From Strigops habroptila (Eukaryota > Chordata > Aves > Psittaciformes > Psittacidae), in contig NC_044278.2 of assembly GCF_004027225.2 (NCBI RefSeq), forward strand, positions 9,362,001 to 9,426,000: DNA of 64,000 nt, given 5' to 3'. The notes below the pieces were generated by a model. That model was not told the DNA's origin. It worked only from the letters and a program-made list of their open reading frames with translations, and ran no database searches. Below, one piece after another: positions 42,401 to 54,100 of the stretch; positions within the stretch are counted from its first letter, which is position 1; each line of letters opens with the position of its first letter. A program made the position numbers and the translations under genes.

Positions 42401-42765
42401 TGAACCATAGAATGGTTTGGGCTGGAAGGGACCTTAAAAATCATCCAGTTCCAACCTCCTGCCATGGGCAGAGATACCTTCCACTAGAGCAGGTTGCTCC
42501 AAGTCCCATCCAACCTGGCCTTGAATGGCATGCAGGGATGCATCCTGCAGGGATGGGGCAGCCACAGCTTCTCTGGGCAACCTGTGCCAGTGCCTCACCA
42601 CTCTCATAGTAAATAATTTCTTCCTAATATCTAATCTAAATCGTAGAATGGTTTGGTTTGGAAGGGACATTATATACCCTTTTTCAGCTTAAAGCCATTC
42701 CCTCTTGTTCTATCCTTACCTAACCTTGCAAAAAGTCCTCCAGGTTTCTTGTTAGCCCCCTTTAG
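42401..42765 (-). mobile_element. CR1 LINE 3' end, with a second CR1 terminus in it
   Basis: CCATAGAATGGTTTGGGCTG starts a typical CR1 tip extending to about 42640. There a second terminus-like block CGTAGAATGGTTTGGTTTGG appears and continues into AAGCCATTCCCTCTTGTTCT, an internal CR1 block. Sense is on the minus strand. Confidence 0.9.
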
Positions 42766-43151
42766 GTACTGGAAAGTGTGACTGTGAGACAGAGGATCTT
42801 GGAGGTGACTGCTACTGTGAAATTAATGTCTTGGCTTCCCATTTTGAAAATCAAGGGTTCCCCCCAGCCTGAGCAGTTGCAGGGAGCAGCTTGAAGTCAT
42901 GATCTATGGCAGGGTTTTAAAGGCTCAGGAACCAGAGAATACAATGTTAGCCACCTAGCAACCAAAACCACCCACAAAAGCCTGCTTATTTATATTAAAT
43001 CTTGTGATTTAAAGATGATCATGTAACCTTGAGGGCTATGAGTTTCGAAGAGATGAGGATGGGTCTATTGGGTTTTAAAGGTGTGATAAACCCTTCTCCC
43101 AGGGCTGAATCCAGCAGCAAAGCAGATCCCTACCTTTCCCAGTGTGGAATC

Positions 43152-43305
43152 TTAGAATCACAGAATAGTTTGGGTTGGACCTTAAGATCATCCAGTTCCA
43201 ACCCCCTGCCATGGGCAGGGACACCTCACACCATGTCACCCAAGGCTCTGTCCAAGTTGGCCTTGAACACTGACAGGGATGGAGCGTTCACCACTTCTTT
43301 TCCAC
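43152..43305 (-). mobile_element. CR1 LINE 3' end fragment
   Basis: AGAATCACAGAATAGTTTGG, then a shortened GGTTGGACCTTAAGATCATC, CCATGGGCAGGGACACC and GGCCTTGAACACTGACAGGG. Sense is on the minus strand. Confidence 0.9.
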
Positions 43306-44955
43306 ACTTTTCCAGCACTGATGGAAAGAGGGTTACCCATCCAGTTGGGCTCAGGTTTAGCCCCATCTGCTGGGACCATGTTTCTTGCTAAGGCAGCCTG
43401 GCATCACTCGCCCTCTTTGTAGACCAGGGAGAGGAGGAAGCTGGGTTGAACCACAGGAGCAGCTCTCCGTGGCTCCTCGCAGGCACAGATGGTGTTCTTC
43501 CCCCCCAGGGCCGCAGGGTGCCCGCAGCTATGCTGGTGTGTGGCTGAACGGGGCGTTTGGGATTTGCAGGCGCCCTTTGCACGCCAGGCGCCGGCGATTT
43601 GAATGACAATGGGGCGAGGGGCAGGTTAGGTAGAAAGATGCTTCTCTGTCTGCATGGGCTGCTGCCGGCAGCTGCAGTCCAGCAGCCATCCTCGCCTCCC
43701 CTATCAATATCCTTTCCCCTGAGCTGGAAGGACTGAGGGATAATTTAGTCTTTATGCTGCTTTGGACTCTGCCTGATTACCAGCTGAGCCTGATTACACA
43801 GCCCTTGCTGTCTCTTCTGGGAAATAGTCCAGACAGCACGGAGGGACTGCTGCTCCTCCTGCCAATGCTGCCACTGCCGAGCCCTCCTGTTTCATTTTGG
43901 ATTGCAAGATGGGCTGCTTGTTCCCTCCTCTGTCCTCCCTGTGCAGTCACCAGCTGAGACCAAAGGACTAAGTTTTTCTTGGGGACACTAAATCACGTCG
44001 ACACACGAGGCTTGAATGCAAATGCTGCTGGGGAGCTGAGCTCTTGTGACTACTGATGACACGCAGCTGGGCTCTGGAGCGAGGTGGAGCCCATCTTCAG
44101 GAGGGCCTCCTTACCCACCTCAGTTTCCCTTTCCTTTCGTAGCTTGGCACCTAAGATGCAGTCCATGTCAGTCTGTGCCGTAGCTACAATGGGTACTTTG
44201 GGTTTCTGTGTACCTGGGAGAAAGAGTGGGCTGTCAGGTTCAAGCAGCAAAGCTGAAGACCCATTCAGGCTGAACATCGCAGTTTCAGCTATTCCAGTGA
44301 CAACAGAGTGAGTGGCAGGCCAGGTAGGGTTGAAGTACTAGAAACTGGCAGCAACTAGCAGTTGCAGTCTGGCAGCCACCCCATCCTCCCCCATCCATGG
44401 GGATTGCCACCTACGAGCACTTGGGTCAGCCAGACACAAGATTCAGATCTCCATCCCTATCAGCAGTTCTGCAGAGTTCAGATGAAGGGAAGTTTTGGCT
44501 TCGGATTTATGCAATTTTCAGAGCTAATTAACATATGGTGTTTTACTTGCTGTCTCCAGCCCTTCTGTGTTAGCTGTGATCCAAGTTTAAACATCATAGA
44601 TGGATTAGGATGGTCATGGTCCCACATTCATTTGGAAGGGAATTATGCAGGGAGGTGGAGGGAAATAATGTAAAACCAGAGCCAGGACTAGTTTAAAAAC
44701 ATCCCTGCACAGCTGAGATACTACTGGAGCAGCCTCTCTTCCGTAGAGGAGTTATCACAACTTCTGAAGCTCAATGAAAACACTTGACCCTTGACTTGAA
44801 CTGAGACCTCCGACTATTGATTGCAGCAAAACTTAGGGGAGAGGGCAGTCTCATGCTGCCTGCAGCAACTCTGCCTCCTGAATGGCTCCTCCTGCTTTTA
44901 GGAGCTGTCACACCAAACTCTCCCTCCAGCCTCTGCATCATATCTGTAGCCTGTG
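43306..44955. other. Intergenic, with a CpG-containing patch at 43490-43620
   Basis: No gene is recognised. The patch holds two CAGGCGCC copies and a SOX-like ACAATGG; see the findings. Confidence 0.5.
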
Positions 44956-44959
44956 ACTA

Positions 44960-45330
44960 AGACTCTATGAGAGTTTGGCTCCATCAGCATTGGAGCTCCC
45001 TTTGAAATAAGTATAGGCTGCTCTTATACTGCCTAGTAGTATCTCTTCACCAAGGTCCTATAACCTTTTCTCATAGGTCCAGGCCCCTCACCATCTCTGT
45101 TGATGCTTCCAAGTTTTTTGACATCCCTCTGGAAGTGGGGGAAATCCAAACAGAACAAAATATCTAGATGCAGCCTCACCAGTACTAAGCAGATTTGGAT
45201 AATAATTCCTTTCTAGAATTGCTAGCCACCTTCCTCCTAATGTAGTCCAGAATGTGGATGGCATTATTTGCAGCGAGGGCACTCTGCTTGGCCTCCACTT
45301 GTAATCCCTCAGTCCTTTTCAGCTGGGTAT
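44960..45330 (-). mobile_element. CR1 LINE internal / pre-tip fragment
   Basis: The block order (CAGGCCCCTCACCATCTCTG, CCTCTGGAAGTGGGGGAAAT, ATCTAGATGCAGCCTCACCA, TCCTAATGTAGTCCAGAATG, GAGGGCACTCTGCTTGGC) is that of the avian CR1 region upstream of the common 3' tip, read in antisense. The element is old and lacks the terminal octamers. Confidence 0.75.
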
Positions 45331-47375
45331 AAACAGGTATGTCTACACTGACAGATCATATAGGCCCATGGAGTGCTCCTGGTGACACTAGTGGCCCCCC
45401 CACTACTAGCTAGCATTTGGGATTTGCCCCCCTGAGCCCTGGTGGTGGTACCCTGGGTGTTTTCTGTTCCAGGCATCTGAAATGATGTGAGAGTTGGGGT
45501 ATGGCAGGGTGCATCCAGCTGCTGACAGCTGCTGACCCAGGCAAGTGTCAAAGGATGGAGCTCAAGCAGTGGTTGTCTGGTGGCATCAGGACACAGCATG
45601 GCACAGGCTGATCTGTCCTGTGGCACTGCAGGCTCGGGTAGCACAGTGCTGTCCTGTGCTCTGAGGCATAGATGGTCTGAAAGAGTTTCTCTTGTGCATG
45701 ATAGAGCCAAACACCATATGAACTTCTGTGACAACTTTACTGCACCAAAGAGATGTCATTCAACATGCTGTTTCCAAGCTTGACTGATAGCAGCTGTGTA
45801 GGGAAAAGGTATAGCAACCAGGATGTGGATTGCTTTATACCTATCAGGCTTACTGTTATAGCTTTGGGACATTTTGGAAACACACACACGGAGAAATTCA
45901 AGCAATCTTCCTATGACACAGCATGACTGAAGGAGGATGTGTGGCAGCCCAAGCTGTTTGCTGTCCTTACTGATGCACTGTAAGCTCCTTTTGATTGTAC
46001 AGACACTTTTCGTCCCATAGGTAAATTAAAGGTGGAACACCTCCAAGTTATTGAAATACTCTGTTTTAATATTTCATTTCCAAGCAGCTTCTCACTTGAG
46101 TTTGTTTGTTTTTAAGGTGAAGCAAAATCTTCATTGGTCTGAAACTCATTTCTTTGCAAGGAGCTTTTGCAATGGTATGGCTATGAAAGCACTGACATTC
46201 CTAGTTGGTAAGAGTGAAAGCTGTTGAGCTATACCATGTTTGCGAAGCCCAAACTTCAAGTGTTTTGCTTTGAAATGCTTGGAGGCCTGTGTTCCTTGGT
46301 TGGCTGGGTTTTTAAGAACAGCATCTATTTTCTATTCCTGGTGCATGCAGATGTGCTAATGGACAAAGTGTCAGCCTAGAGATAACAGTGTTGTTCTTAC
46401 AGGCTACTGAAAATGGTGGTTGGTGGTTTGGTCTCTCCTGCTAACCCTTACCTGCCTTAAGTGCTATGCAACTAAAGCTGATGCTCATTGTGAGGTGTGG
46501 GCAGAACTTAGGGGAATGTTACTGACTGCAGGTATTGGTGCCCTGCAGCACCAGTCCTGGACTGGGAGCACTGGGAGGTGTGCTGCAGAGATACTAAGAG
46601 CAGTGGGCCTGAGCTTGCTATGGAGCTAGTGTGGGACCCTTCACTCTCATGGTATAGCTCATGTGCAACCTGGACCCACCACCCACAGAGCCACCCATAA
46701 GCCTTCAGCTTGCTCTGTGCCAGTCCATGGTTGGGTAGCAGGGGGCTGCCTTTGGGCTCTGCCCCTGCTGCTCATATCTGTTGAAACTGGGCAACTCTGC
46801 GTGGAAAATAGTTGGCAGAGAGGGCCTTGCCAGCCACTTGTCTGCTGGCAATAACCTGAAGCACACGTGTTAGTGCAATGATGTTCAGGAGGTGTGCGAC
46901 TATGGAAACCTGCCTCTGCATGCCCAGGGAGCATGTGAGAGCTTGTGAGCAGAGGTACTAATTCTTCTCTGCCTTGGCCCCGCTGTGATCTTCCTGCAAA
47001 CAGCCCCGCAGGGAGAACCACTTCATTTTCTGCTCTGCGTTCCCTATGCTCACAGTACCTGGGGAAAAAATGACAGCTCTCTTTTCCTGAGACCACATGT
47101 CAAATGCCCAGGGCTGTAATGAAACATAGATCTACCTGCTGCTGAACATAATACATGGGTGTTTCCTTATACACTTGAGGAAAGAGCCTGCCATATCTCC
47201 AGCTCACAGCAGCCTTCTGCAGCAGGAGGAGAGCTACTCCCGAGCTTCGCTCACCTTGTTACCCAACAGCTAAATAAAGATGTGTTTGTTAGGGAATAGC
47301 GAGGTTCCTGGGTAAATAGGATCAAATACTAAGGTCAGTCAGGAGCTTTAACAAAGAACACTATTTGGAGTCTAG
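45331..47375. other. Intergenic, nothing recognised
   Basis: No gene, RNA gene or mobile element could be supported in this 2 kb. Confidence 0.6.
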
Positions 47376-47379
47376 TGTG

Positions 47380-47472
47380 AGGTATCCCTGCTCATGGCAG
47401 GGGGCTTGGAACTAGATGATCTTAAGGTCCTTTCTAACCCAAACTATTCTGTGATTGTATGATTCTATAACT
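47380..47472 (+). mobile_element. CR1 LINE 3' tip
   Basis: GGAACTAGATGATCTTAAGG, then AACCCAAACTATTCTGTGAT and TGTATGATTCTATAA. A sense-strand CR1 terminus of about 90 bases. Confidence 0.9.
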
Positions 47473-48238
47473 GGTTCCTGACTCTACTTGTTTTCGCCAG
47501 TGCTTGTTTCAGAACCACCAACTACCCATAGTGCTTCTCATCTGGGGGTTCCTTCTTAAGCAACTGCAGATGTCTGGCACATCTTTCCTTCAGGCCTGAC
47601 CCAGTTAGAACTGGGGAGGGCAGTGAGCACAAATGGAGACAGAGCTCACCTGGGGAGGAAGGAGGAGGCAGTGAGACCCGAGTTCCCCAAAACCCCTTTC
47701 CTTGCTTCAGTGAGTGTCACCACTGGGGAAGGGGAGGAGGAGAAGCTCTGTGTCTGGAAGAGCTTGCCATGCTCAGGCAGAGACCCGCTCTGCCATGGCT
47801 CCGGCCATGGTCTGAGCTGGTGTGTGGCTGCAGTACAGCATCTTAATGAGCTGCCATGTGCCAGTCATGCTGCAGTGGCCATCAGTGTGTGCCCTGCACC
47901 TGTGATGGATGTACGGTATGCAGGGATGCTGAGGAACCCACCTTACCTCCCCATCTTCACAAGCCAAGCTAGCCAAGCTAGTTCAAATGGCTTGGGTTTG
48001 TCAAGCAGGCTGTGGGCAGTCACTTCTGAACAACCAGGCTGCAGAGCTTAGAGCTGCTTGTCCTTCTCCAAAGCCAGGAGTCAAGCTTTGCTGGAAGGAT
48101 ATGTTTCCCCACATGCTGCCCATTCAGGTATTTACTGCCACAGGAGATACCAAGGCCAGTGACCATGCACAATTCAAAACAAGCATCAAATATTTGTTTA
48201 AATGGGGCTCCCGAGAGCTCTATCAGTAGAGGCAACAT
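47473..48238. other. Intergenic, nothing recognised
   Basis: Between two plus-strand CR1 tips. The 142-codon open frame here has no recognisable domain. Confidence 0.55.
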
Positions 48239-48239
48239 A

Positions 48240-48330
48240 GTCTAGTACGAGGTGTCCTTGCCCACAGCAGGGGAGTTGGAACTGGATGATCTTAAGGTCC
48301 TTTCCAACCCAAACCAGTCTATGATTCCAT
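48240..48330 (+). mobile_element. CR1 LINE 3' tip
   Basis: CCTTGCCCACAGCAGGGGAG, GGAACTGGATGATCTTAAGG and CAGTCTATGATTCCAT. A sense-strand CR1 terminus. Confidence 0.9.
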
Positions 48331-50143
48331 ATGGAAAAATATGCAAGAGCCATGATGGAAACAGAAGAACTTGTCTTTAAAGTATTGCAGCCTGCCCTAG
48401 CCACAGGGTTTGTGAGGAGATGTTCTCAATGGACAGGGAGTCTATCATGGCTGAAAACCAGTTTTCAAGCACCTTTTCCAGAAGAAGCAGCCTTGGCCCT
48501 TTCCAGAAGGTCGGGCTGGATGAACCTCATCCCTGGTCTGTCAGGTTCAGTTTGAAACCTCTTCACATAGCTCACATCAGCCCAAGACACAACAAATGCT
48601 CCCCACTCAGGTTTTAGGCTGATTTGATGACAGTTTTTCTTTTGAAACAGCCTCAACACCGCATCAGTTGAAGGTTACATTTTTAAATTGTGCAGCTGAA
48701 TGAAAAGGAAATTACCTATGAAGAAGAAATTACCTTTTGAAAAAGATAGATATATATTTTTAATTAGTTGGTGAGGAGATATCCTTGGTAAGTGCCTAGT
48801 AGCTGGCTCAATGTGGGTCTTCTGTCTGCCTTTGTGTGCGGGTACATATGGTCTCAGTGGATGTGTATGGAGTGGAAGCAGTCCTGTTCTGTAGGTCCCC
48901 TGTGCTCAGGTTTGTGTTTGTGTACTGGGAGCGTTAATGAGAACAGACTGCCTTTCTTTCCCTTCGTTCCCCAATCCCATCTGTTCAAACAAAAGGCTGA
49001 AAGGGAGAGAGAGCCGAGACCCTGCTGGTCAAGAGGGGATGGATAATAACACATATCCTTGGGCTACATTTCAGCACATGCAACCCTTTCAAGCTGTGCT
49101 AAAGCTTTTATTCAGGCAAGAGAAAGAACAACCAATATAAAATAAGTTGGAGGTTTTTTTTCCTTCTTTTTAAAAAAGCTGCATCAGGCCTGAAGGATGC
49201 TACATTCCGTACTATCCGTCTAACATTGTATAAAGCTGAATTATCAAAAGAGTCTAAAGCAGCACTGATGATGTATTTGTGTGTGTACAGACAGAGCACG
49301 GGTTTGGGCTGGAGCGAGCGACATATGCAGAGGGGCCAGGGCTGGCTTAGAAAGTCAATTTTCACTGTGTTTGCACATGGTAACAGTTCCAGATCCGTGT
49401 AATTAACTATACATCAAAAGGGTGTGAAGGAAGATATATTCCTCTCCACCTTGGGGATTTGATGGGTACTTTGCAATTCATGGTTAACCCCCCATCCACA
49501 TATTTGTCATTATGGTCGTGCCAAACAACTCATCTGAAGATCAAAACAGCTTTCTTGGGGGCTGTTACAGCGAGAGCAGCACAAGAGATGGCACCTTGAA
49601 TCCCAGAGCGGGTACTGATGGCAGAGAGGGATGCAGCCCCGGATTGCGGTGCTGGTGCTCAGCCCTCCGCCAGCCATTCCAGGGACATCGTAATGGTTTA
49701 CGGGAGAAAAATGGTCTCAAATGCCATTAGTTTAATGCTTCATAATGTCCTTGTGTCTGTTTTAAATGCAATCACAGAGCTCAGGGGACCCCCAGGACTC
49801 AAATAAAAATGAGGAAAAGAGCTTCCAGAAATGTAACGATGGAAAAGGAGGCAGGGGAATCTTTGGTGAGTGAAGAAATGAGATTCACTGGTTCTTTTCC
49901 ATTGAGCAGGTAGCGCATGGGTAAGCAGTGTTGGACTGTTAAAGGGATAGTCACCTGGGATATGCACTCAGGTTGCAATAAGCACAGCAAAGTAATAGAA
50001 TCAGTCTTGGGGAGGAGAAGAGCGAGTTTTGCAAAGCACAAGATCGGGTCCTGGCCAAGATCTTCAGAAATAGTCATATCAAGTGAGATTTCTAGTGCTG
50101 TGTCAGTGGTTCTTCCCTTGTTTTCAGAAGTGGTGCACAACAG
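48331..50143. other. Intergenic, nothing recognised
   Basis: AT-rich in parts (48660-48780). No gene or mobile element is supported. Confidence 0.55.
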
Positions 50144-50232
50144 ATCATAGAATCATAGAATGGTTAAGGTTGGAAAGGGACACCTTCCACTAGACCATGT
50201 CACCCAAGATCCCACCAAATGTGTCCATCATC
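50144..50232 (-). mobile_element. CR1 LINE 3' tip, internally deleted
   Basis: ATCATAGAATCATAGAATGG followed by TTAAGGTTGGAAAGGGACAC. The segment that normally separates GGAAAGGAC from GGGACACC is missing. Sense is on the minus strand. Confidence 0.85.
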
Positions 50233-51016
50233 CCCTGCCAATGCAGCAAGTTTATTGACGTGCATGTGGGGGTGCCTGACTCTCCCTGGCTTAGAGAGGG
50301 ACCCAGAAAAAATGAAACAGATCAAAACCAGTGAACAAGCTGAAGCTGACCTCTCCATGTCGATAGAAATGCAAATAAACACCAGTTAAAAAGCAATGAG
50401 AACAAGCACTGGTTACGCTCATGTAAGCTTTAGAAACCTTTCTAAGTGTCTCACACCTCATTTCAGTCACACAGGTGGAGCTGTTTCCTTAGGGATGAAA
50501 TCCTCCCTTGGTTGGCATTTTCTACTCCAAGCGAGGCAGGTACAGGCTACTTTCAGACAGGAGCTGTTTGGTTGCAGCAGTGATCAGTTATTCTTCTCCA
50601 GGGCAGAACTAAACAAGGTGTGGGGATTGTAGAACCGGCCAGCACTGCTCCTTTGTGACCCTTGCCTTTTGAATCCTAGCAATCAGGAGCAACCCGCTTC
50701 TGTGGGCTGATGCTTGGGGCTAATCTAACATCGCAAATCTGTATGAGCGGTGCATCCCTTTTCCTCTTTACACCTCTTCTCACAGGGGATCCGTCTCACC
50801 TGTAGAATGCACGCTATGGCTGCTCATTTGTCTATCATTCAAAAGCAGACCCCTTGATCCTGGCCTAACTGGATGCTACTAGCAGGAGATGCCTCTGCTG
50901 AGTTCATCCATCACACAACTACAAGAGGTGACTTCTAGGGATTAATGCGCTTGTAGGTGTATGCAGTGGTTAAAAGAAGATGGGATTATGGTAGTCTCTG
51001 ATTTACTGAAAAGACA

Positions 51017-51112
51017 GAATCATAGAATCATAGAATAGTTTGGGTTGGAAAGGACCTTAAGATCATCTAATTCCAACCCCCCTGCCATGGGCATGGACAC
51101 CTCCCACTAGAT
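51017..51112 (-). mobile_element. CR1 LINE 3' tip
   Basis: AGAATCATAGAATCATAGAA, TAGTTTGGGTTGGAAAGGAC, then CCATGGGCATGGACACC. Sense is on the minus strand. Confidence 0.9.
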
Positions 51113-54100
51113 TTTTGTGGCAGAAATAGGGCCTCTAGCATTGCAGATAGGCATAGAACAATAGGTGGCTCCTTTCAGCTCCTCTACTTGCTCTCTGCAA
51201 CAGCTATTCGTAGAAGACAAGAAAACACAGTTTTTGACAACAGTTTCTACGTGGCTGGTTGCATTATAAGAATCTGTCCCCAGTGTCTTACAACCCAGCC
51301 AGATGTAACCCTTGAGGCTGAGATCCACCGTGGTGGATGTCTCTGGTGGTTTGAGTTGGGGGAGCTGAGTTTAATCTGAAGCAGTTCAAAAGCAGTTTCT
51401 CAGAAGGAGGCTAGAGAAAAGGAAACAGATGTATCTGTAGGTTAAATTTGACTTGCAGTGCCTTTCTTTGAGAAGATCTAAAGCTTCTGCAGAGCAGACA
51501 CTAGAAATTTGGCTTGAAAGGGCCTCCACCATGGCGGATATGGCTTCTGTCATAGCCTGACACACTGTCCCAATTTGGCTACATTGTGAGCCTCCAAAGA
51601 AAACCAGAGTAAATCTCATTTGCACTTGCCCAACAGAGTTTTGTTGGACTTTAACAGCCAAAGTGTCTGTCCACTCTTAGCATGTATGACCAGTGTAGGT
51701 GACCCATCCCTATGGAGCAAAGGAGTGTGCAGCCTTGAGCTTCATTTTCCTTGCAACGTACTTAACCATGTGGGGCTGTTTTGGTACTGGGTACCACAAA
51801 AGAGAGCATGAAGCATGGACTGTGGGAATACAGCTGAGGGGCACCCACAGGAAGGTTTCTTTTGCATTTCACCAATGGCCAAAAAGCCAAATAGGCTTAC
51901 AGCATCAGGAGTCACTGAGCAAAGTAAAAAGTCAATTAAGTAGATATTTGCTGTCATAGCTGAAATAGACAAAAATCTTCCTTTAGTTCCTGATGTGAAA
52001 CAAATAAACTAAAGGGAATATTTTTCAGTGCAGGTCATCAGAGGCATTTATTGTGATCCCCAAATATGTTACCTGAATGTGATTTACCCAGCAGTCTTCC
52101 AGCACAAGGATTTAGAAAACCAGAGTGCTCACTGGCATGTGTTCAACACCCTTTCTAGGAAACACCCCTTCCTTTGACTGTCATTCAGGCTGTATTTCAC
52201 ATCTTACTCCCCTCCCAGGATAACATCAGCAAGGGTGGTGATATAGAGATACTTAGGTCTGCAGAGGTGGTATTTGGATATGGGGAAGAATCAATGAATA
52301 GCATGGCTGGTGGCTAGGAGCAACTTTGGAAAAAGCTGGGGTTTCCAGCTGAACAAGCAAAACAGTACATTTCTTATGATGGAAATGATGTGCCTGAAAG
52401 AGGAGTTAACACAGCCAGGTAGGCAAGAAAAATATGTTCAAAGGGATACATGAAAGGTATTCAGGAACTGAAAAAATCAAAGAGAAGAGACAAAGGTGTT
52501 TCATGCTGGCATCAGGAGGCCAATGGCATCTAGGGAGCTGATGGAGCTTGTCAAATTTCTAGAGATAAGCAGCAGAAATATGAGGGTTACCATGAGTGAA
52601 ATAGTAAAATTACTGCAAAGGAAATACGAACAGAAATGTGGGTCTGTGTAAAACCACAAGGTGAAAAAATAGAGCAAGGGTTGAAAGGCTGGTCTGTATT
52701 GAGCATCCAGAGTATAACTGACAGCAATCAAACCTGTAGACACTGAGGAAGATGCTGTTTATTACTGGCCTGGACTTCAACAGGATCCTAGCATAGATAT
52801 CTCCTCAGAGATAGCCCCTAGCAGATATGGGCTCCGATAAACAGGAGGATGGTTACAGCACATTGAATGTGCTGTTGATCTTCCTGTAATCCAAAAATGA
52901 AGGTGGGCAAATAACCATGAAATGCCCAAAATGAGAAATCAGAGATGCTGGGTGCCAACCGTGCCTAAGGTTTATGGAGGCTGAAGTGAACAAGACTCTG
53001 AAGCAAAACTCACCCTGTAAATACTGCTGACTCTGAACAGGTATAAAGCACACGTTCCGAAAACAGTTAATTGTCCGCAATAGAGATGATTCCATACACA
53101 TGGAAGCAACTTTTCCTGAATGAAATATACCTGACACCAAAATATCTGTACTCTCCAGTCTATTGGATTGACCACTGAAGTACTTACTGAAGAAAGACAC
53201 AGACCCAGATTCAGATGGATGTTAAGCATTGTTACAGTTCAGAGTGGTACCACAACAGTGTGGGTTGTCACATGGTCAACAGGAAACTGAAGAACAAGAG
53301 AAATCCTGACAAAAATACTGGGAATCATGGTCCCTGAGGTCTCTAACATACAAAAAGCCAAGGTAAAACAAATAATATATAATTCGTATTACTATTATGA
53401 GTTGTTATTATGCATCCTTATGATAAGAGGCAAAGTTGCAAATGGTGGGATTAGCCCTACCATCACAGAAGGCTGTCGCCAAGTAGACTTGTCAGATAGA
53501 TGCATACAGTGAAGAAATAAAGAACGTATTCTCACACCAGCAGTGAAAATGAAGCTGGAGTGAAGCATCCATCTTCTTTGAAGGGCCTCAGACAAAGACA
53601 GCAGAATCATGAGACAATTGACGTAACACGACCACAATGAGCAAACTTACTGCTGCTTACCAGCCGTGCTGTTGCTCTCTCAAAGGAGACATTAAGACAC
53701 AATAGACATTGTTGGACAAGCTAATCCGGAGACTAACTGGGTATTTCTGCTCTTTGTAGGTATTTATTCAAAGTTCTGTGGTGCAGGGATGTCAAGCCGG
53801 GATCCTGTTTTATGGTGAACTACATCAATAACTGGCTTTTGGGACAAGCAGGCAAGAATAGCTGGGGTACAGCACATACTGAGACCCACATCATACTGTA
53901 CCATGCATTCTAGGAGTGGATGATGATGACCTCCTTGCCCCTGAATACTTGCTGAAGGGTGCAACCTTTTACTCACATTCAGTAATTAGAGTTTCTGCTC
54001 TTGTAACACAGCGGCCAGGAGTAAAGCAGAGGCTAACCCACAGCTCCGGATCAAAACAGTCTGAGATGTGGATCTACTTAAAAGCCAGCTCCTAGTTTTG

